Notes: a model not told the origin generated them from the letters alone. Counted from the first letter of the stretch, positions 1-9,700 are shown. The stretch is DNA of 64,000 bases from a bacterium HR10 (GCA_002923315.1 BEHM01000008.1:18576-82575), one strand, 5' to 3'. Numbers and translations: made by a program.

Positions 1-226
1 AGGGCCGATTTTATCATAAACCGACGCGCGGACGCCTCGCCCGACTTCTCACCCGATGGCCGGGCACCGGATGGGCCGAACGGGAGTCGCGCGAGCATCA
101 AGCGAGGGCCCAAGATGCGCTCCTCACAAGGAGCGTTCGCGAGCGATGGCGCTCGTCCGCCGCGCGGGCGGATGGCGCACTGGGGATACGGATGAATCGG
201 CGCGACGGCTCCGACCACGTCCTTCC

Positions 227-958
227 CTATCGGCTTCCAGGCTGGGAGCCCGCACGCGCCTTCAGGCTCTCGATGCGCTGCCGAACGGATTCCACACTGG
301 GAAGATCGCTGGGGAGAGCGAAATCTTCGACGCCCGGCGCCAATCCCTCGCGCGCTTCCTCGGCGAGCATCTCCGCATGAGCACTCACGATCCGGATGTA
401 GGTCTCAAACTGAGCGATCGCTTGGGCCCACTTCTGCTGCCGCTCGTAGACCTCCCCGAGAAGATAGTGCGCCAGCGGGAACTCAACGGGCGCGCTCACT
501 TCGATCGCGCGCTGAAGTTCGGCTTCGGCCCGCTCCCATTCCCCCTTCGCGAGATACGCGCGCCCCAGCTCCGCGCGAACGGCTGGCGTCTCATATCCCT
601 TTCGGAGGGCTTCGATGAGTTGAGCGATCGCTTCGTCGAAGAGTTCGGTTTCGATGAACACCTGCGCCAGCTCGACGTGGACGGCCGGATGCGAATACCC
701 TTTCGCTATGGCCGTTTGAAACTCGGCGATCGCTCCTTTCACATCGCCGAGGGCGTAAAAGAGGACCTGCGCGAGCCGATAATGCGCATCGGGGAAATCC
801 GGCTTCAATTCGATCGCGCGCCGCAATTCGGCTGCCGCCAGCTCATACTGGCGTTCATTGAGCAAGCGCTCCGCGCGCGCATAATGATCCTCGGCGCGCG
901 GCGCGAGGGCGCGACAGCAGCAGAGGACGCTGAGCAGAACGAACCCACACGCGAGCAT
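227..958 (-). CDS. Exported tetratricopeptide-repeat protein
   Basis: The 243-residue product begins with a hydrophobic, Cys-rich leader (MLACGFVLLSVLCCC) and continues with about four to five TPR units; residues such as A-x-x-L-x-x-A-I-x-L-x-P recur every 34 or so positions. TPR arrays are protein-interaction scaffolds, here probably periplasmic. I chose the ATG at 958 because it puts the leader at the N terminus; an upstream GTG at 1048 would add 30 residues that do not look like a leader. The gene follows nfu in the same direction. No enzymatic domain is visible, so the partner and role are unknown. Confidence 0.75.
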   Translation of the reverse strand: MLACGFVLLSVLCCCRALAPRAEDHYARAERLLNERQYELAAAELRRAIELKPDFPDAHYRLAQVLFYALGDVKGAIAEFQTAIAKGYSHPAVHVELAQVFIETELFDEAIAQLIEALRKGYETPAVRAELGRAYLAKGEWERAEAELQRAIEVSAPVEFPLAHYLLGEVYERQQKWAQAIAQFETYIRIVSAHAEMLAEEAREGLAPGVEDFALPSDLPSVESVRQRIESLKARAGSQPGSR

Positions 959-1051
959 CACCCCGTGCGGAGCGCTCGCGGGAGCTGCTCTCTCCTCGAC
1001 CTCATGGAGATGACGTTCCACGCGCCCACGGCAGGGTCTCTCGACCACCGC

Positions 1052-1648
1052 TCACCACCCGTACGGCGAGTAGTACGGGTTTCGCCCGGCCGCATGATCG
1101 GTCGTGTCGAAGATGTTCCCGACCTCCGGAATGTGCTCGCGAATGATCTCCTCGATCCCCATCTTCAGCGTGATATTGGCCGCGCCGCATCCCTGGCATC
1201 CGCCGCCCATTCGCAGGAAGACGTCCTGGTCAATGACATCAATCAGCTCGACGAATCCCCCATGCGCGGCGACGGCCGGGTTGATGTAGTTGTCCAACAG
1301 CTCTTGCACCTTCCGGCGAATCTCCTCGCTCGACGCGCGACGCGCCCGCACCTCCTCGGAGACGGGGGGAACGCCCGAACGGAGGACCTGACGAATGGCC
1401 GCGCCGATTTGTCGGGCCACCGGCACCCAATCCTCGAAATCCTCCTTGGTGACGGTGATGATGTTCCCCGAGATGAGCACCGCCGAGATCTGATCGCTGA
1501 CGGCGAAGATGGCTTCCGCCAAAGGCGATCCCCTCGCTTCCTCACGACTCCGGAAATAGGCCGCGCCCTCGTACACCGGACGGTCTACCGTGAACCGGCA
1601 CTTCGATGGGTCGGGCTGAATCTCCGCCATGATCTTGATCTCATCCAT
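1052..1648 (-). CDS. nfu: NifU-like Fe-S cluster scaffold/carrier (Nfu)
   Basis: The 198-residue protein has two parts. An N-terminal half of about 90 residues resembles the Nfu N-terminal domain, and a C-terminal NifU domain (about residues 105-180) carries the cluster-binding C-x-x-C in MGGGCQGCGAANI. Proteins of this type transfer [4Fe-4S] clusters to client enzymes in the cytoplasm. The start at 1648 is preceded by GGAGGGAAGCT. The neighbouring korAB, ispG and molybdo-hydroxylase genes all encode Fe-S enzymes, so clients are plentiful, but a specific link is inference. Confidence 0.88.
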   Translation of the reverse strand: MDEIKIMAEIQPDPSKCRFTVDRPVYEGAAYFRSREEARGSPLAEAIFAVSDQISAVLISGNIITVTKEDFEDWVPVARQIGAAIRQVLRSGVPPVSEEVRARRASSEEIRRKVQELLDNYINPAVAAHGGFVELIDVIDQDVFLRMGGGCQGCGAANITLKMGIEEIIREHIPEVGNIFDTTDHAAGRNPYYSPYGW

Positions 1649-1783
1649 AGCTTCCCTCCGAACTCACAGACCGGAGCCCAGTGACCTCAGGGCTCCGATC
1701 CCATCCGCTGCCCCTCTAACGATAGCCGATTTTCGAAGAGTGAACAAACCCGTGCGACATCCGCTCCCACCGAGAGCGACCGC

Positions 1784-2296
1784 TCATGAGCGGCACAGGG
1801 TGAAGATATAGCGCAGGATGTCTTTGATCGAGACGACGCCCACAGGACGGCCATCGGATCGGACGACCGGGAGCCGACGAAACTCGCCGATGGACATCTG
1901 ATGCAGGGCGAAGGCGAGCGTGTCGTCCTCGTGCAGGACGACCGGGTCGGGCGTCATGACCTCGCGCATCCGCAGCGTCTTCACGTCCGCTGACGTGCCG
2001 ACCAACTGCAGGAGTGCCCCCCGTTCGGTGAAGATCCCGACGAGCTTCCCTCCTTCAACGACCAGGACGCTCCCGATGCGATGCTGCCGCATCAGATCGA
2101 GGGCTCGGCCAACCGGATCATCAGGAGAGACCGTCACCGGAGGTCTCAATGGGAGCACGTGGATGGGGTCTTCCATCAGGTGCTTCTGCAACCCCTCTCT
2201 CGGTTGCGGCAGGTCGAGCCCCATGAGATCGTGAAGGCACTGCTCGCAGACTTCCACGCCCGGCAGATTCTCGTGACCACAGCTCGGACAGCGCAT
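1784..2296 (-). CDS. Zinc-ribbon plus tandem CBS-domain protein
   Basis: This 170-residue protein starts with a small zinc ribbon (C-P-S-C at residues 3-6 and C-E-Q-C at about 17-20) followed by a CBS pair covering about residues 45-165 (MTPDPVVLHEDDTL and VGVVSIKDILRYI are typical CBS signatures). CBS pairs bind adenine nucleotides or related ligands and act as energy-sensing regulatory modules. The gene lies 22 bases after korB in the same direction and is probably co-transcribed with it. I infer that it tunes or anchors the oxidoreductase; no catalytic domain is present. Confidence 0.8.
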   Translation of the reverse strand: MRCPSCGHENLPGVEVCEQCLHDLMGLDLPQPREGLQKHLMEDPIHVLPLRPPVTVSPDDPVGRALDLMRQHRIGSVLVVEGGKLVGIFTERGALLQLVGTSADVKTLRMREVMTPDPVVLHEDDTLAFALHQMSIGEFRRLPVVRSDGRPVGVVSIKDILRYIFTLCRS

Positions 2297-2318
2297 CGCG
2301 CCATCTCCCCATCAGGGA

Positions 2319-3353
2319 TCACTCGATCACCCAAATGTCACCGCTGCGCAGAAGCTTCTCCAAACTCCCCGGCCCGCGCTCGGCGATGGCCGTCTCGATC
2401 TGCGCGTTGACCAGCTCATCGTAGGTCGGCTTCTCCACGGCGCGGAAGACGCCGACCGGCACCGGATACTCGGGATAGTCCATTCGGGCGAGCAAGAACG
2501 CGATGGCCGGATCCGGTCGCTTCTCATCGTGCACGAGCAGGTCAGCTTCCGTGATTCCATCGCCGAGAGTGACCACCTCCAGCGTCGTGCCGTTCAGACG
2601 AATCCCCTTCTCCCGATTCTTCCCGAAGATAAGGGGCTTCCCATGCTCGAGCACCACCATGCGATCCTCTTTCACCGACCGATCTGCGAAGGGCTCGAAC
2701 GCGCCGTCGTTGAAGATATTGCAATTTTGGAAGACTTCGACGAAGGCGACCCCCTTATGCCGAGCCGCGCGCTCCAGGACATAGGCCAGGTGATCCGTAT
2801 GCCGGTCCACCGAACGCGCGACGAACGTCGCCTCGGCCGCCAGCGCCAGACAGATGGGGTTCACCGGCGGCTCGACCGTGCCCATCGGCGAGGACTTTGT
2901 CTTCTTGCCGAACTCCGAAGTGGGAGAATATTGCCCCTTGGTCAACCCATAAATGCGGTTGTTGAAGAGGACGATTTTGATGTCCACGTTCCGGCGCATG
3001 GCGTGGAGCAGATGATTCCCCCCAATGCTCAGTCCATCCCCATCGCCGGTGACGACCCACACCGAGAGATCGGGATTGCAGACCTTGATCCCCGTCGCGA
3101 TGGCCGGCGCGCGCCCGTGAATCCCATGAAAGCCGTAGGTGTTCATGTAGTAGGGGAAACGACTGCTGCAGCCGATGCCGGAGACGAAGACGAATTTCTC
3201 GCGCGGAATGCCCAGCTCGGGCAAGACCTTCTGCATCTGCGCCAGGATGGCGTAATCGCCGCATCCCGGACACCAGCGGACCTCCTGATCCGAGACGAAG
3301 TCTTTCTTCGTCAACTTCACGACCGTCCCCTGTCCGTCGCCACCATGCGTCAT
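2319..3353 (-). CDS. korB: 2-oxoacid:ferredoxin oxidoreductase beta subunit
   Basis: This 344-residue subunit binds thiamine diphosphate. It has W-C-x-G-C near residue 28, GCSSRFPYY, and the TPP/Mg motif G-D-G-D followed by NNRIYGLTKGQ. With KorA it would convert a 2-oxoacid (2-oxoglutarate most likely) and CoA to the acyl-CoA, reducing ferredoxin, or run in reverse in reductive carbon fixation. The ATG overlaps the korA stop as ATGA, so translation is probably coupled. There is no separate ferredoxin-like delta subunit nearby. Substrate choice between 2-oxoglutarate and another 2-oxoacid cannot be settled from the sequence. Confidence 0.93.
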   Translation of the reverse strand: MTHGGDGQGTVVKLTKKDFVSDQEVRWCPGCGDYAILAQMQKVLPELGIPREKFVFVSGIGCSSRFPYYMNTYGFHGIHGRAPAIATGIKVCNPDLSVWVVTGDGDGLSIGGNHLLHAMRRNVDIKIVLFNNRIYGLTKGQYSPTSEFGKKTKSSPMGTVEPPVNPICLALAAEATFVARSVDRHTDHLAYVLERAARHKGVAFVEVFQNCNIFNDGAFEPFADRSVKEDRMVVLEHGKPLIFGKNREKGIRLNGTTLEVVTLGDGITEADLLVHDEKRPDPAIAFLLARMDYPEYPVPVGVFRAVEKPTYDELVNAQIETAIAERGPGSLEKLLRSGDIWVIE

Positions 3354-5218
3354 AGCAACTCTCCAATGCGATCAATGATCTCGCTGATCTTAAACGGCCG
3401 CCCCTGCACCTTCGAGAATGGGATGGCATCCACCAGGAAGCGGCCGCGCAGAAGCAGCGCCAATTGTCCCAGATTCAGTTCCGGGACGAGGATTTTCTCG
3501 AACCGAGGGAGAATCTCCCCCAGGTTTCGCGGGAAGGGGTTCAGATACCGCAGATGAATGCTCGAGACCGGCGCGCCCTTGCGCTGCCAATGCTCCACGG
3601 CTGAGGTGATGGCGCCATAGGTGCTCCCCCACCCCACGACGAGCACCTTGCCCTCCGGCTCCCCGAAGACCTCCAGCAGCGGGATGTCCTCGGCGATACG
3701 GGCGATCTTCTCGGCGCGCAATTTCACCATGAGCTCGTGATTCTTCGGATCGTAGCTCACGTTCCCCGTGATGTGCTGTTTCTCCAGGCCTCCGATGCGA
3801 TGCTCGAGTCCGGGCGTGCCCGGGATCGCCCACGGACGCGCCAGCGTCTCCGGATCTCTCAAGTACGGGTAGAATCCATTCGGATCCGTGCGGAACCGAA
3901 TCTCGATCTTCGGCAGCTCCTCGATCGAAGGGAGTTTCCACGGCTCCGCCCCATTGGCGAGATACCCGTCCGAGAGCAGGATCACCGGCGTCATGTACTT
4001 GGTGGCGATGCGGAAGGCCTCAATGGCCATGTAGAAACAATCGGCGGGCGTCGCGGGCGCGACGACGGCCACAGGGCTCTCGCTGTTGCGTCCGAATAGG
4101 GCCTGGAGCAGATCACCCTGCTCGGTCTTGGTGGGCATGCCCGTGCTGGGCCCAGCGCGCTGAATGTCGCAGATGACGACAGGCAGCTCCGTCATCACGG
4201 CCAGATTGATCGCCTCCGACTTCAGGCACATGCCCGGGCCGCTGGTGCCCGTCGCGCCGAGATATCCGGCGAACGCCGCGCCGATGGCCGCGCACATCGC
4301 GGCGATCTCGTCCTCGGCCTGAAACGTGCGCACGCCGAAGTTCTTGTGAACGGCCAGCTCATGCAGGATGTCGCTCGCCGGCGTGATCGGATAGCTCGCA
4401 TAAAAGAGCGGACGTCCGGCCAGTTGCGAAGCCGCGATCAATCCGAGCGCCAACGCCTCGTTGCCCGTGATCTTCCGATAGACGCCCGGCGCGATCTGCG
4501 CGCGCCGCACGCGATAATGAACGGTGAACATCTCCGCCGCATCCCCATAGGCGTAGCCCGCGCGCAGCGCCGTCGCATTGGCTTGCGCGATCGCCGGATT
4601 CTTCTTGAACCGCTCTTCGATCCAGCGCAGCGTCGGCTCCAGGGGCCGATCGAAGAGCCAGTAGACCAGCCCGAGCGCCCAGAAGTTCTTGCACCGCTCC
4701 TTGTCCTTGGCCGGCAGATCAATCTCGCGCAACGCGCTCAAGGTGGCCGTCGTCATCGGGATCTTGTAGACCCGATACTTCGCCAGCGAACCATCCTCCA
4801 GCGGATTGCTCGTGTAGCCCGCCTTCTTCAGGTTGTACTCGGTGAAGGCATCCACGTTGACGAGGATCATCCCACCCTCGGGTAAATCCGGCAGGTGCAC
4901 CTTGAGCGCCGCCGGATTGAACGCGACCAGCACGTCGGGCTGATCCCCAGGCGTTCGAATGTCCTGACTGCTGAAGCAGATCTGATAGGCGCTCACGCCG
5001 GGCAACGTGCCCGCTGGCGCGCGAATCTCCGCCGGATAGTCGGGGAATGTCCCCAAGTCGTTCCCCACCAGAGCCGTCGTGTTCGTGAAGAGCGTCCCCG
5101 TCAGCTGAATCCCATCGCCGGAGTCTCCGGCGAAACGGACCGTGACCGTCTCCAGCTCGACGATCTGATGTCTGACTTCCGACTCGACCGTCGTGAGTGT
5201 GCTCGCCCTCTCTCTCAT
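3350..5218 (-). CDS. korA: 2-oxoacid:ferredoxin oxidoreductase alpha subunit (gamma-alpha fusion)
   Basis: The 622-residue protein fuses the gamma domain (about residues 25-210, with FAGDSGDGIQLTG) to the alpha pyrimidine-binding domain (about 240-620, with YPITPASDILHEL and GTSGPGMCLKSEA). This two-subunit arrangement is typical of bacterial and archaeal KorA/KorB enzymes. The ATG at 5218 sits directly after GGAGGAGGAC, better than the upstream ATG at 5230. The gene lies 18 bases downstream of a CBS-domain gene and overlaps korB by four bases, so all four genes probably form one operon read from a promoter near 5740. Confidence 0.93.
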   Translation of the reverse strand: MRERASTLTTVESEVRHQIVELETVTVRFAGDSGDGIQLTGTLFTNTTALVGNDLGTFPDYPAEIRAPAGTLPGVSAYQICFSSQDIRTPGDQPDVLVAFNPAALKVHLPDLPEGGMILVNVDAFTEYNLKKAGYTSNPLEDGSLAKYRVYKIPMTTATLSALREIDLPAKDKERCKNFWALGLVYWLFDRPLEPTLRWIEERFKKNPAIAQANATALRAGYAYGDAAEMFTVHYRVRRAQIAPGVYRKITGNEALALGLIAASQLAGRPLFYASYPITPASDILHELAVHKNFGVRTFQAEDEIAAMCAAIGAAFAGYLGATGTSGPGMCLKSEAINLAVMTELPVVICDIQRAGPSTGMPTKTEQGDLLQALFGRNSESPVAVVAPATPADCFYMAIEAFRIATKYMTPVILLSDGYLANGAEPWKLPSIEELPKIEIRFRTDPNGFYPYLRDPETLARPWAIPGTPGLEHRIGGLEKQHITGNVSYDPKNHELMVKLRAEKIARIAEDIPLLEVFGEPEGKVLVVGWGSTYGAITSAVEHWQRKGAPVSSIHLRYLNPFPRNLGEILPRFEKILVPELNLGQLALLLRGRFLVDAIPFSKVQGRPFKISEIIDRIGELL

Positions 5219-5236
5219 GTCCTCCTCCATGATCGC

Positions 5237-5704
5237 CTACGCTCCTTCGGGAGCCTCGAACACTTGCCGCGAGCGTGGAGGGAGATTGAACACCTCCGTC
5301 GGGAAATGCTCGGCCAGAAAGTTGATGATGTCTTGAACAGAGATCACGCCCGCGACACGTCCGTCCTCGACGACGAGCGGGATGTGCCGATACCCCCCCT
5401 CGTCCATGAGCCGCATGGCCTCCCACACCCGATCCTCGGGATGCAACGTCACCGGCGACGGCGTCATGAACGATTCGATCGGCGCCCGCAGGTCCACCGG
5501 CAGGCCCAGGATCTTATTCACGACGTCTCGCTCGGTGAAGATGCCGCGCAAATGCTCCCCCTCGCAGATGAGCACACAATGCGCGCGCCGCCGCTTCATC
5601 AGCTCGAGCACCTCGCCCACCTGCGTCCCCATCGCCACGCACACCGGCGGGGAGAGCGGTAGCTCCCGAATCTTCGCCTCTCGCAATGCGTCCTCGACCG
5701 ACAT
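5237..5704 (-). CDS. CBS-domain protein upstream of korA
   Basis: This 155-residue protein is essentially one CBS pair: CBS1 has [15 protein letters not shown] and CBS2 begins at [16 protein letters not shown] and ends at [14 protein letters not shown], followed by a short basic and acidic tail. Unlike the CBS protein at 1784-2296, it has no zinc ribbon. As first gene of the korAB operon it is likely made in similar amounts to the enzyme. Nucleotide sensing is the family expectation; control of KOR is my inference from the gene order. Confidence 0.82.
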   Translation of the reverse strand: MSVEDALREAKIRELPLSPPVCVAMGTQVGEVLELMKRRRAHCVLICEGEHLRGIFTERDVVNKILGLPVDLRAPIESFMTPSPVTLHPEDRVWEAMRLMDEGGYRHIPLVVEDGRVAGVISVQDIINFLAEHFPTEVFNLPPRSRQVFEAPEGA

Positions 5705-5736
5705 ACACTATTTCAGCCGCGTGGCCGGAAGTAACA

Positions 5737-5765
5737 ATTATAAGCGCTCGTCCTCAGATTGGCCA
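5737..5765 (-). promoter_or_regulatory. Predicted promoter of the CBS-korAB-CBS operon
   Basis: On the minus strand a perfect TATAAT (5742-5737) stands 17 bases from a weak -35, TGGCCA (5765-5760). The start codon is 33 bases downstream. The -10 is convincing; the -35 matches four of six. Confidence 0.5.
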
Positions 5766-5877
5766 GCAGTGCGGATCGCCCGAGATCCGCGCACGCGGAG
5801 CCTCCCGAGGGGGAGAGTTCCTCCCGTCAGGCGCCCGCTTCCCCTCAGGATGGCCTTTCGGTAGAATGAAATCGCCT

Positions 5878-7131
5878 ATGGAAGAGCGCAAGCGCATGCG
5901 ACGTCGTTCGGTCGCCGTCAACGTCGGGGGGGTCATGATCGGAGGCGATCATCCCATCGCTGTGCAATCCATGACGAACACGGATACGGCGGATGTACCG
6001 GCGACGGTCGAACAGATCCTCGCGCTCGCGCGGGCGGGATCGGAATTGGTGCGCATCACCGTCAACACGGAAGCCGCCGCACGGGCCGTTCCGGAGATCG
6101 TCGCGCGCGTGCGCGATCGAGGCGTCCGGGTCCCCATCATCGGCGATTTCCACTACAACGGGCATCTTCTGCTGGCGCGCTATCGCGAATGCGCGCGCGC
6201 TCTGGACAAGTATCGCATCAACCCCGGAAACGTGGGCGTCGGTCGCCACCAGGACGAGAATTTCCGCCGCATGATCGAGATCGCTCTCGAATATGAGAAG
6301 CCGATTCGCATCGGCGTGAACTGGGGCTCGCTCGATCAGGCGCTTCTCACACAGCTCATGGACGAGAACGCGCGACGCCCCGACCCTCAAGATGCGCGCG
6401 CCATCGTGCGCGAGGCTATGATTCGCAGCGCAGTGGAGTCCGCCGCGCGCGCGGAGGCCTACGGGATGCCGCACGACCGCATCATTCTGAGCGTCAAGAC
6501 GTCCGATGTCCCGGACCTGATCGAGACGAATCGTCGGCTCGCCGCTCGCTGCGACTATCCCCTGCACATTGGTCTGACCGAAGCGGGAATGGGGATCAAA
6601 GGCATCGTGGCGTCGGCCGTGGCGCTCGGCATCCTCCTCGAGGAGGGGATCGGGGACACGATCCGCGTGAGCGTGACGCCGGCGCCTGGCGGCGATCGGT
6701 GCGAGGAGGTTCGGATCGCGCAACAGATCTTGCAATCGCTCGGCCTGCGCCACTTCGCGCCGCAAGTCTCCGCCTGTCCCGGCTGCGGGCGCACCACGAG
6801 CACCTTCTTCCAGGAGATGGCCGCCGAGGTCCAAGCGTACATCCACCGGATGATGCCCGAATGGCGCCAGCGCTATCCGGGCGTGGAGAACCTCCGCATC
6901 GCCGTCATGGGCTGCGTCGTCAATGGTCCGGGCGAATCCAAGCATGCGGATATCGGGATCTCGCTCCCGGGCGCGGGCGAAGAACCGAAAGCTCCCGTCT
7001 TCGCCGATGGTCAATTGGTGGCCACGCTGAAGGGACCGACGCTTGTGGCCGACTTCCTCCGTATCCTGGACGACTACATCCGCGCGCGATTCGATCGGTC
7101 CTCGGAAGCGCCCTCCTCTGATCGAACCTGA
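5878..7131 (+). CDS. ispG: 4-hydroxy-3-methylbut-2-enyl diphosphate synthase
   Basis: IspG carries out the [4Fe-4S]-dependent reductive step from methylerythritol cyclodiphosphate to HMBPP in the MEP isoprenoid pathway. The 417-residue product has [14 protein letters not shown] near its start, [15 protein letters not shown], and the cluster cysteines in SACPGCGRT and [10 protein letters not shown]. Possible starts are ATG 5866, 5878 and 5896. A -10-like TAGAAT covers 5862-5867, which would exclude 5866, so I took 5878; none has a clear ribosome-binding site. The isoprenoids would feed menaquinone made with UbiA and MqnE encoded further on. Confidence 0.94.
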   Translation: MEERKRMRRRSVAVNVGGVMIGGDHPIAVQSMTNTDTADVPATVEQILALARAGSELVRITVNTEAAARAVPEIVARVRDRGVRVPIIGDFHYNGHLLLARYRECARALDKYRINPGNVGVGRHQDENFRRMIEIALEYEKPIRIGVNWGSLDQALLTQLMDENARRPDPQDARAIVREAMIRSAVESAARAEAYGMPHDRIILSVKTSDVPDLIETNRRLAARCDYPLHIGLTEAGMGIKGIVASAVALGILLEEGIGDTIRVSVTPAPGGDRCEEVRIAQQILQSLGLRHFAPQVSACPGCGRTTSTFFQEMAAEVQAYIHRMMPEWRQRYPGVENLRIAVMGCVVNGPGESKHADIGISLPGAGEEPKAPVFADGQLVATLKGPTLVADFLRILDDYIRARFDRSSEAPSSDRT

Positions 7132-7139
7132 GTCTCGGA

Positions 7140-7169
7140 TGGACACGTCACCCCTTCAGGGCGTACAAT
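7140..7169 (+). promoter_or_regulatory. Predicted pncA promoter
   Basis: TGGACA (7140-7145), an 18-base spacer, then TACAAT (7164-7169). Each box matches five of six consensus bases. The pncA start codon is 47 bases further on. Confidence 0.55.
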
Positions 7170-7216
7170 GAGCAATGGGCGCAAGCGAGGCGGGATCTGA
7201 GAAAGGAGGTGTCACC

Positions 7217-7837
7217 ATGTCAGCCAAACGGGCGCTCATCCTCGTAGATGTGCAGAACGACTTCCTGCCGGGCGGATCACTCGCCGTCCCGGACGGAGAT
7301 CGGATCATCCCCGTCCTCAACCGATATATTGAGCTGTTTCACCGCGCGGGCCTTCCGATCTACGCGACGCGAGACTGGCACCCGGAGCAGACGCGACATT
7401 TCCAGGCCTACGGAGGCCTGTGGCCTCCTCACTGCGTGCAAGGCACGCGAGGCGCTGAGTTCCATCCCGACCTGAAGCTCACCCCGGAGACGATCATCAT
7501 CTCCAAAGGGATGGATCCGAACGAAGACAGCTATTCCGGCTTCCAGGGTCGAACGGCCGACGGCGTCGCATTCGCTGAGGAGTTGAAGCGGCGCGGGATC
7601 GAGCACCTGTACGTCGGCGGGGTGGCCACTGATTACTGCGTGCGCCATACGGTCCTGGACGCGCGGCGCTTGGGGTTTCGCGTGACCGTCCTCGAAGACG
7701 CGATTCGCGGTGTGGACCTCACACCGGGCGACTCCGAACGAGCCCTGCGGGAGATGATGGAAGCCGGAGCCTCTCTGGCGCGCTTCGAAGACGTCGCGCG
7801 TGAGATGAGCGCCCCGGCCGAGGCGGCGCCCCGGTGA
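7217..7837 (+). CDS. pncA: Nicotinamidase
   Basis: The 206-residue protein is a cysteine hydrolase that converts nicotinamide to nicotinate for NAD salvage. It has the catalytic Asp and metal-site region in LVDVQNDFLPGGSLAV at the N terminus, the metal-binding D-W-H near residue 52, and the nucleophile in GGVATDYCVRHT. The ATG at 7217 follows GAAAGGAGGTGTCACC, which decides the start over an in-frame codon at 7175. It is a single gene with its own promoter between ispG and rpsA. Size and motif order match the PncA family; other isochorismatase-like amidases are less likely. Confidence 0.92.
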   Translation: MSAKRALILVDVQNDFLPGGSLAVPDGDRIIPVLNRYIELFHRAGLPIYATRDWHPEQTRHFQAYGGLWPPHCVQGTRGAEFHPDLKLTPETIIISKGMDPNEDSYSGFQGRTADGVAFAEELKRRGIEHLYVGGVATDYCVRHTVLDARRLGFRVTVLEDAIRGVDLTPGDSERALREMMEAGASLARFEDVAREMSAPAEAAPR

Positions 7838-7863
7838 ACCGCCGGCATGGTGCCCCACGTCGC

Positions 7864-7893
7864 TTGACAAAGCCGAAACCGAGATAGTAGATT
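7864..7893 (+). promoter_or_regulatory. Predicted rpsA promoter
   Basis: A perfect TTGACA (7864-7869) is followed after 18 bases by TAGATT (7888-7893). Transcription would start near 7900, leaving a leader of about 64 bases before the chosen ATG. Confidence 0.6.
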
Positions 7894-7963
7894 TTGCACT
7901 CGCATTGTCGGCCATCCCATGGGCATCAATGCACGCAACGACGACGAGCGAGGGACGAACGCG

Positions 7964-9700
7964 ATGGATGTGAATAATATGGAGCAACCGGTGACCGAAG
8001 CCCAATCCTTGGGCGTATCTCCGGCGCCGACCGAACCCGAAGCGATCCCCACCAGCGAGAGCTTCGGAGACCTCTTGGGCTCTTTGGATGAACAAACGAC
8101 GACGACCCTGGCGGTCGGCCAGATGCTCACAGGCAAGGTGCTCGCGATCGGCGAGGACCTGACCGTGATTGACATCGGCTACAAGACCGAAGGTGTCATC
8201 CCCACCGAAGAGCTGCAGATCAGTCTGAAGGAGATCACCATTGGCGACGAGATTCCGGTCATCGTGAAGCATCTCGAGAGCCCGGATGGCTATGTGAAGC
8301 TCTCCTACGCCGAAGCGCAACGCAAGCTGGTGTGGGCGGCGATTGATCGCGCGTTCAAGACGGGCGCGCCGATCACCGGGCGCATCACCGAACGCATCAA
8401 AGGCGGATTGAAGGTGAATCTGGGCGGCGTGGAGGCCTTTCTCCCCGCGAGCCAAGTGGACCTGCGCCAGGTGCGAAACCTCGAAGCCTGGAAAGGGCGC
8501 GAGATCGAGGCTCGTGTCATCAAGGTCAACCGGCGACAGCAGAACATCGTCCTCTCTCGTCGTGCCCTCCTCGAAGAAGAAGAAGCGCGACGTCGCGCCC
8601 AGATCCTCAGCCAACTCGAGGAAGGCTACATCGTGGAGGGGCGCGTCAAGAGCCTGGCCGACTATGGCGCCTTCGTGGACATCGGTGGGATTGATGGCCT
8701 CCTCCACATCACGGACATCTCGTGGAAGAAGATCGCCCATCCCAAGGAGGTCTTCACCGTCGGGGAGGTCATCCAGGTGAAGATCCTCAAAATTGACCGC
8801 GAGACGGGCCGCATCAACCTCGGCTATAAGCAACTCTGGCCGAATCCCTGGGACACGCTCGCGGAGCGACTGCCGCCGGGCTCTCGCGTCAAGGGGAAGG
8901 TCACGCGCGTCACCGACTACGGCGCCTTCGTGGAAGTCGAGGAGGGGATCGAGGGACTGATCCACGCCTCCGAGCTGACGTGGGAGAAGCGCCCGAAACA
9001 TCCCTCGAAGTACGTCAGCCCGGGAGACGAAGTCCTCGTGGAAGTTCTACAGGTGGATGCGCAGAATCGGCGACTGAGCTTGAGCCTGCGGCAACTGCAG
9101 CCGGATCCCTGGCGTCTCTTCGCGGAGACGCACTCCATCGGTGCGCGCGTGCGCGGCCGCGTGCGCGGGATCACCGACTTCGGCGCCTTCGTCGAGGTCG
9201 AGAAGGGGATCGAAGGCCTGGTCCATGTCTCCGATATTTCGCGTCGGCGTGTGAAGCACCCCTCGGAGGTGCTGAAGAAAGGCCAGGAGGTCGAGGCGAT
9301 CATCAAAGAGCTGGATCTGGCCGCTCGCCGCCTGGGCCTCTCGATGAAGGAGCTGGAGCCCGACCCCTGGGAGGAATTCTTCAACACGCATCGCGTCGGG
9401 GACATCGTCCGCGGAAAGGTCGTCCGCTTCGCCAGCTTCGGTGCCTTCGTGGACGTCGGCGGTGTCGAGGGCCTCTGCCATATCTCCGAATTGTCCGACG
9501 AGCACGTCGAGAAGCCCGAAGACGTGGTCCAGATCGGCGAAGAGTTGGACTTCCGCATCCTGCGGCTCAACCCCGAGGAGCGGCGCATCGCGCTCTCGGC
9601 TCGCGCCGCCCGCCACGATCGCGAACCCGCTTACACGATCGGCGAAGATACAGGCCGCATCGCGAGCTTGGGGGAGATCGCCCGACAGCGGGAAGAGTAA
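7964..9700 (+). CDS. rpsA: 30S ribosomal protein S1
   Basis: S1 binds the upstream part of mRNAs and helps initiation on structured or weak-SD messages. The 578-residue product has six S1 RNA-binding domains, recognisable at GKVLAIGEDLTVIDIG, GRITERIKGGLKVNLGG, and four copies of the form G-x-V-x-x-x-x-x-Y/F-G-A-F-V-D/E. An acidic, Pro-rich N-terminal tail precedes domain 1. I chose ATG 7964 because GAGGGA lies eight bases upstream; ATG 7919 would add 15 residues without a ribosome-binding site. Six domains is the usual number for Gram-negative S1. Confidence 0.95.
   Translation: MDVNNMEQPVTEAQSLGVSPAPTEPEAIPTSESFGDLLGSLDEQTTTTLAVGQMLTGKVLAIGEDLTVIDIGYKTEGVIPTEELQISLKEITIGDEIPVIVKHLESPDGYVKLSYAEAQRKLVWAAIDRAFKTGAPITGRITERIKGGLKVNLGGVEAFLPASQVDLRQVRNLEAWKGREIEARVIKVNRRQQNIVLSRRALLEEEEARRRAQILSQLEEGYIVEGRVKSLADYGAFVDIGGIDGLLHITDISWKKIAHPKEVFTVGEVIQVKILKIDRETGRINLGYKQLWPNPWDTLAERLPPGSRVKGKVTRVTDYGAFVEVEEGIEGLIHASELTWEKRPKHPSKYVSPGDEVLVEVLQVDAQNRRLSLSLRQLQPDPWRLFAETHSIGARVRGRVRGITDFGAFVEVEKGIEGLVHVSDISRRRVKHPSEVLKKGQEVEAIIKELDLAARRLGLSMKELEPDPWEEFFNTHRVGDIVRGKVVRFASFGAFVDVGGVEGLCHISELSDEHVEKPEDVVQIGEELDFRILRLNPEERRIALSARAARHDREPAYTIGEDTGRIASLGEIARQREE

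Noticed and set aside
1..60. Leftward promoter at the left edge (TATGATAAAAT on the minus strand)
   Set aside because: A -10-like sequence is present near base 15, but the gene it would serve is outside the window and no -35 was convincing.
56..1684. 542-codon plus-strand frame opposite the TPR and nfu genes
   Set aside because: Antisense to two real genes with ribosome-binding sites and motifs; composition is typical of a shadow frame.
7277..9001. 574-codon minus-strand frame opposite pncA and rpsA
   Set aside because: S1 domains on the plus strand are unmistakable; the minus frame has no motif.
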